Positions 40,701 through 46,700 of a stretch of DNA of 64,000 nt are shown one piece after another (within the stretch, counting starts at the first letter, position 1; each line of letters opens with the position of its first letter). The stretch is from Gordionus sp. m RMFG-2023 (taxonomy: Eukaryota; Nematomorpha; Gordioida; Chordodea; Parachordodidae), in contig NC_088776.1 of assembly GCF_954871325.1 (NCBI RefSeq), positions 26,212,508-26,276,507 on the forward strand, given 5' to 3'. Position numbers and translations under genes: made by a program. The notes beneath the pieces were generated by a model, which was not told the DNA's origin, did no database searches, and was given only the letters and a program-made list of their open reading frames with translations.

Positions 40701-43700
40701 TTAAGTTAGTCGTCTTTAAAAATCAGCTCAAATCGAGCCGTTTAAAAGCACTATAGATAATAAATTATTTAAATTTTTGTTTTTTTCAAAGAAGTCAAAT
40801 GATTTTATTGATAATATTCTAAATTTATATCAACATAACAATATATACAAAAAAAAGGAAATATATATTTTAAAAAAGATTAAAATAAAAGATCGATATT
40901 TCATCGTTTTTAAATATCGGTTATCGGCCAATATTATAAAATATTAATGTTATTATATAAATTAGTAATTTATCAATAAAAATATTTTATATACTTTTAG
41001 ATTCATGACATGAATATAAAACTATCTGATCATTATAATATATTTAAATTACTTATGTTGTGGTATAGTTAAATTATAGATTATCCTTAAAAGGTATGAG
41101 GTGAGTAGATGCAGGCAGTGATGCAAAATGGCTCCATTTGGGCCGATTCTTAAAGAGGGCTAACTCAATATTTTAACAAAAATTTCCTAAACCTCGAGAT
41201 TTCGCTAATAGATGTCCAAACCATTGTGCCATCTATGAGCAAAATCTTCAGGCTTGCGTAATATTTTTCTGGATAAACTAGTGAGTTAACCGTTTTTAAA
41301 AAATCGACTCAAATGAAACGTTTTTGCAACGCTAAATGTATGTATTAAAAATTAAAACGATTAATATATTTACATAATACAAAATCAGATATGATATCGG
41401 ATCGGTAATCGGTCGATATCAATTTAATACCGGCAATATCGGATCGGCCTCCAAAAATTGGTATCGGTACCTAATTATAAAGTACAAGGCATAAAAACAG
41501 TAAAATAATAAATCGTAAAAAATTTTATTTAATCTTATTAACATAATATTTTCCAAAAGCTGTTCCGTCATCTTAGATCTTTGAGGAGAAAGAATAAACT
41601 TTAAAAGTGAAAAGCTCTTTCAGCTACTCTGCATATGATATTATTAACAAATTAACTTATGTTGAGGGAAAAGTAAAATAAGATTTGAGTTAATGAATAA
41701 ATCCCCCAAAATTCATAATATTGTTATTATTAGCTAATTTTTTGATATCCGTAAATGCTGTAATCTTATCAGCAATAGTTAAGATGTATTTCCTAGTGCC
41801 TTTCCTTTTGTTGCAACAATTTCTCTAATCCATCTACATGAACAAACTCATATAGACTGTTATTGGGTTGTTGCTAATTACTACAAAAGGCAGTGTTGAA
41901 CGAATCGATAATTTATATTTCTTGTTTGGATCGACACTGTCACATATAGTTATATATATATTTATATAATCATCGTTTTCGTCTGTGGCCTAATCTATGA
42001 GTGCCTGACTAATCGGGTAGTTACAAATCTAGCCAATACAAGGTTTTTTCTATAAATCAATTAGGTGGCTCCGTACTACAGGGTATGATATACTGAATAA
42101 CGGAGGTGGCAGGGTGATTTAATCTCTTAATATATATAAAAAATCGGAATTATTGCATTTAAAAAAAATTGGTTGTTGTTACAAATTTGGCTGATGCCAT
42201 TATTTAAATATTGAAAAAAGTTCATAATATAATTTATAAAAAATTGAATCTAATTAGTGTCATAGTATTTAATTTTATAATTACATTTAATAAGGGTTCA
42301 TTGTCATTTTTGTCTGAATAATCTTTGAAATTAAAAACAAATCACAAATGGCAATGTTAAAAATGAATAGGTATGTCCAACAATCTAACATCAGTACATG
42401 CTGACCGAATAAATCCTAAAATATCACTCAAATAATTTATATTTCAAATTATTTATATATGATTTTTAATATAAAATACACTTAACCCGTTTTAAATTCA
42501 AGTTCAAATAACAAAACCGGGTTCAGTTTTTAAAAAAAATTTAAACCGAGTTCAGGTTTGGGCTTAATTTTTTAAAAAAACCGGGTTCTCTACTACAAAT
42601 GTACGTTAGATTCACAAGCCTGGTAAAATGACCAAATATAAAAACTCAGGAGAGGCCTATTGGTGGCTATCTCCGGTCTCTATTAATTTTTTTTAATTAA
42701 AAATAAATGAATTACTTACATAGATAAAGCATCTTTTATCTCTTCCAGTTCCTTTTTCTTTTGATCCAACTTTCTCTTATCTTTAGCAGTCATGATCGCT
42801 TTATTAGAAACTAAATGCTTGAGCTTTAAATACTGTTTCCACAATTTTTGATATCTATATATCAAATATTAAATGTAGTACATTGGGGTATTTAAGGAGG
42901 GTTATACCCTCCCCCATTCTAATTAATTTTTTATTAATAAATGAGATTTAATATGTTATCTGAACTATAAACCTTCAAATTAAATGTAAAAAGATTAGTA
43001 ATTTTATTTTTTATACATAGTTGATTTTTTAAATTCTAATTTAAAAAACAAAACATATATTAAAAATCTGTTGTCTCAAAATTATGAATACTGGATATTA
43101 GAAAGTTAACTCATATTTTTTAGTAATATTTGACCCCCCCCCCCTTTTTTCAAAGAAAATCTTAGATTCGCCACTGACGTAGTATAGCATATTAAATATA
43201 AGGGCTAGTAACAAAAATAAACTAAAATATATAAACAAATAACAAAAACATATAAACCAAAAATAATTTTTCTCTAAACAAATTCTTGTTTGTAAATGTG
43301 AAATAGATTTCTTAAATTAAATACTAAATGATTCTTTAAAAAATTGGCCATATTTTACAAAGAAAATTGTATATATATAAAAATTTTGAAATAATGGCCA
43401 TACTTATTTGTTCAATATGTTTTCATATTTTGAATATAAATATGAGAAATTTTAAATTTATAAACTTTGGACATCCCGTGTAGTTAGATTGCACAGGCGT
43501 TATGCCAATATGAACAATTTCAGGATATTTGTACGGCGATTCATTTTCCATATCTATATTTGTGTTACTTTCCAATCTATCTATTTGATCGAGCCTCACA
43601 CTCTTCGGTTTCTGTCGATTATAGATTTTTTTTAAAATTTATCATTTTGGTTGGCATCCAAATTAAAGGCAGGGCCAACACGCGATAAATAAATTATTGC

Positions 43701-46700
43701 CCTCATCTGGCTTGTAGTTCAAAAAAAAATATTTTATATTTCCCATTCTTCCTTTTCAACTGGTAGAATATCACAATTAAAAAGAAAAACAGGATTTTTT
43801 TGACTTAGTGGGTTATGATGTATACTTGGTAACAGAAGGTTTCAGAGATTCAATCCTGATAAGAAACGTAAAAATTTTCAGATTTTTCTTCGATGACTGA
43901 TGTGTAAAGACATATAGTAAGATGGGAGCTTAAAGATGGCACCCTGGTCACAGACAGGCTTGGACAGCCGGGTGCTAAGGATACTCGTCCAATAAACAAA
44001 AATGAAGGAAACAAACAAGTTCCCTCCTAACGACGCGCAGGGTGTAGACCTCCATATTGTGAAAAGAAAAATAAAGGTCAAAGCAAAGAAGACAAGGTTA
44101 GCAAGTCTGAATATTAGTACACTTAAAGGTAAGACGAGAGAATTGGCATCAATGTTGAACAAGAGAAAAGTTGATATAGTGTGCATACAAGAGACGAAAT
44201 GGAAAGGTCAGAAGACTTTAATGATTGGAGATGGGTATAAATTGTACTATAATGGAACTGTTAGCAATAGGAACGGTGTCGGCATCATCCTCAGTCAAGA
44301 TCTAACCTCCTCAGTGGTAGAAGTCAACAGGAACTATGATAGACTAATGAAAATAAAACTGCATTGGTCAATCTATACTACACATTATTTCAGAATATGC
44401 TACTCAAACGGGTTGCAAAGAAGAGGAGAAAGATGACTTTAGAGCTATCCTTAATGAAGATGTAATGGAAATCCCTAAAAAGCAAGAGACAGCTACAAAA
44501 GGCATCATGGTGGTTTTGGATATGTAGAAGGAAATGAAGGAGCGAATGTACTGAAATTTGTGCAAGCCTTAGACCTTGCCTTAACCAAAACCTACTATAA
44601 GAAAAAGGACAGTCATTTAAAAACATATGAAAGTGGTATAAGGAAAACCCAGATAGATTACATGCTTATCTCTCGCAGAAGATTAAAAGATGTAATAGAA
44701 TGCAAAATCATCCCAGAAGAAGATATTGCCACGCAACACAAGCTACTAGTCATGGATTTACACCTTACAAATAAATACAATCAAAGCAAGATAAAACCTG
44801 AACCATGCATCAAATGGGGTAGAATAAAATCAATGACAGATGCCTTTGCAATCAATGCAAACAATAGATTCATCACAAGTCAGTGAAAAAATGTGGACAT
44901 ACCTTTCATCCAGATTAAGACACTAGGCTTAAGGGGAGGCAATAAATCATATAAAGAATTATAGTGGTGGAATGAAGAAGTACAAACCACTATACAGGAG
45001 AAAAAAGACCTATATAAAATTGGTATAAATCAAAAACCCAAATGACAAGACAAGATAAAAAAAATCCAAGAGAATATCTACAAAGGCGGTGGCTAAGGCC
45101 AAAGCAATGGTATATGACATATAGGAAGAACTTCAAACTAAAGAAGGGCAAAATAAAGTATACAGATTAGCCAAACAGCAAGAAAAGAATTCTAGGGATA
45201 TAAACGGAGCTCCGAAAGTAATCAAAAATAAAGATGGGAAATTGATAATAAAGGAAAAAGAAATAATGAATAGATGGAAAGGATATTTTCAGGAGCTTCT
45301 CCCCCAGATACTACTTCTAGATGAACACTCCCCATGTAAAAAACTTATACAGCCAATAACAGAACAAGAAATAATCAATTGCCTAAAGCATATGAAAAAC
45401 AACAATGCTAGGGGTCGAGATGATCAATAGAAAGCCTTAAAGCACTAGGTGATGATGGAATACATTTCCTCACAAATCTGTACAATAAAATATGAGAAAT
45501 GAAGAGATTCCTCAAAAATGGAGCTATCGAGTTCCTATCTTCAAAAATAAAGGGGATCCACACAATTGTCAAAATTACAGAGGCATAAAACTAATGTCAC
45601 ACTGTCTTAAACTTTACGAAAAAATCATAGAAAAAAGGTTAAGAGACATAATCGAAATAGGAGAGACTCAGTTTGGCTTTATGACTGGAAGATCAACAAC
45701 TGATGCAATCCACGCAATTAGGCAAATGAGTGAAAAATACAGGGAAAAGAACAAATAGCTACACATGGTCTTTCTCGATCTAGAAAAGGCCTTCGATAGA
45801 ATCCCAACAAGAAAACTTATCTGGTGGGCGCTACCCCACAAAAAGGTTCCCGAAAAATATATAAGAATAATACAGGATATTTATATGGGCCATACAACAA
45901 TGGTCCGAAACACAACTGGTACTTCAACAGGCTTCACAATAGCCGAGGGAGTTCATCAAGGGTCGGCTCTCAGCCTACTTCTCTTCATAACAGTAATAGA
46001 TGTATTAGCACAGTCTATACCACAAACAGTTCCATGGGATATTATATTTGCAGATGATATTGTGATACTTGCCGGATCCAAGGATGAAATGAAAGAAAGA
46101 TTTTTGAGTTGAATAAATATCCTAGAAAAGATGGACTAAAAGTAAATAGAGAAATGACGGAGTATATGGTGATAGGAGGAGATCAGAGAGTATTGATATA
46201 AATGAATGGCAGATATGGGCAATTGAAAGCTGTAAATATTTGAGCTCCACTATACAAACAAACGGCACAATAGAGAAAGAGATAAAGAGTAAAATTAATC
46301 AAGGGTAGTTAAAGTGGAGATCTTTATCTGGAGTGATCTTTGACAAAAGGTGGTCAAAGTAGAGATCTTTATCTGGAGTGCTCTTTGACAAAAGAATCCT
46401 ACACAAATTGAAGGGGAAAATTTACAGTTCAATAGTACAACCAACTATTCTATATAGTTCGGAAACATGGCCAACCAAAGAATCAGATGAGAGAAGTCTA
46501 AAACTATGGAGATGAAAATGCTGAGGATGATTGCTTGGGGTATCAAGAAAGAATAAGGTGAAACACAAGAAAACTAGGAAGTTTAAAGGTAGTGCCTATT
46601 AAGACTAAGATAATGGTGAACAGACTTAGGTGGTATGAGCACACAATGAGAAAACCAATGAACTACATAGGAAATAAGGTTGAGAGTTTGGAAATGATAG

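Larger units (their letters stand above)
40168..42592 (-). mobile_element. hAT-like remnant with transposase C-terminus
   Basis: Left end TAGAGACCTGCAAGCCTGACC, right end (inward) TAGAGAACCCGG, with GGTTCAGG/ACCCGTT-type cores inside both ends, the same style as the elements at 5158 and 48514. A minus-strand hAT C-terminal block is at 41540-41660. No convincing target duplication. It begins 62 bp upstream of a Drosha exon acceptor. Two inverted copies of a palindromic MITE are inserted in it. Confidence 0.6.

Noticed and set aside
40168-42592. Exact boundaries of the third CCCG-type hAT
   Set aside because: Terminal words match the family, but flanking octamers TATTTTTT and CTACAAAT do not match, so the limits are only tentative.
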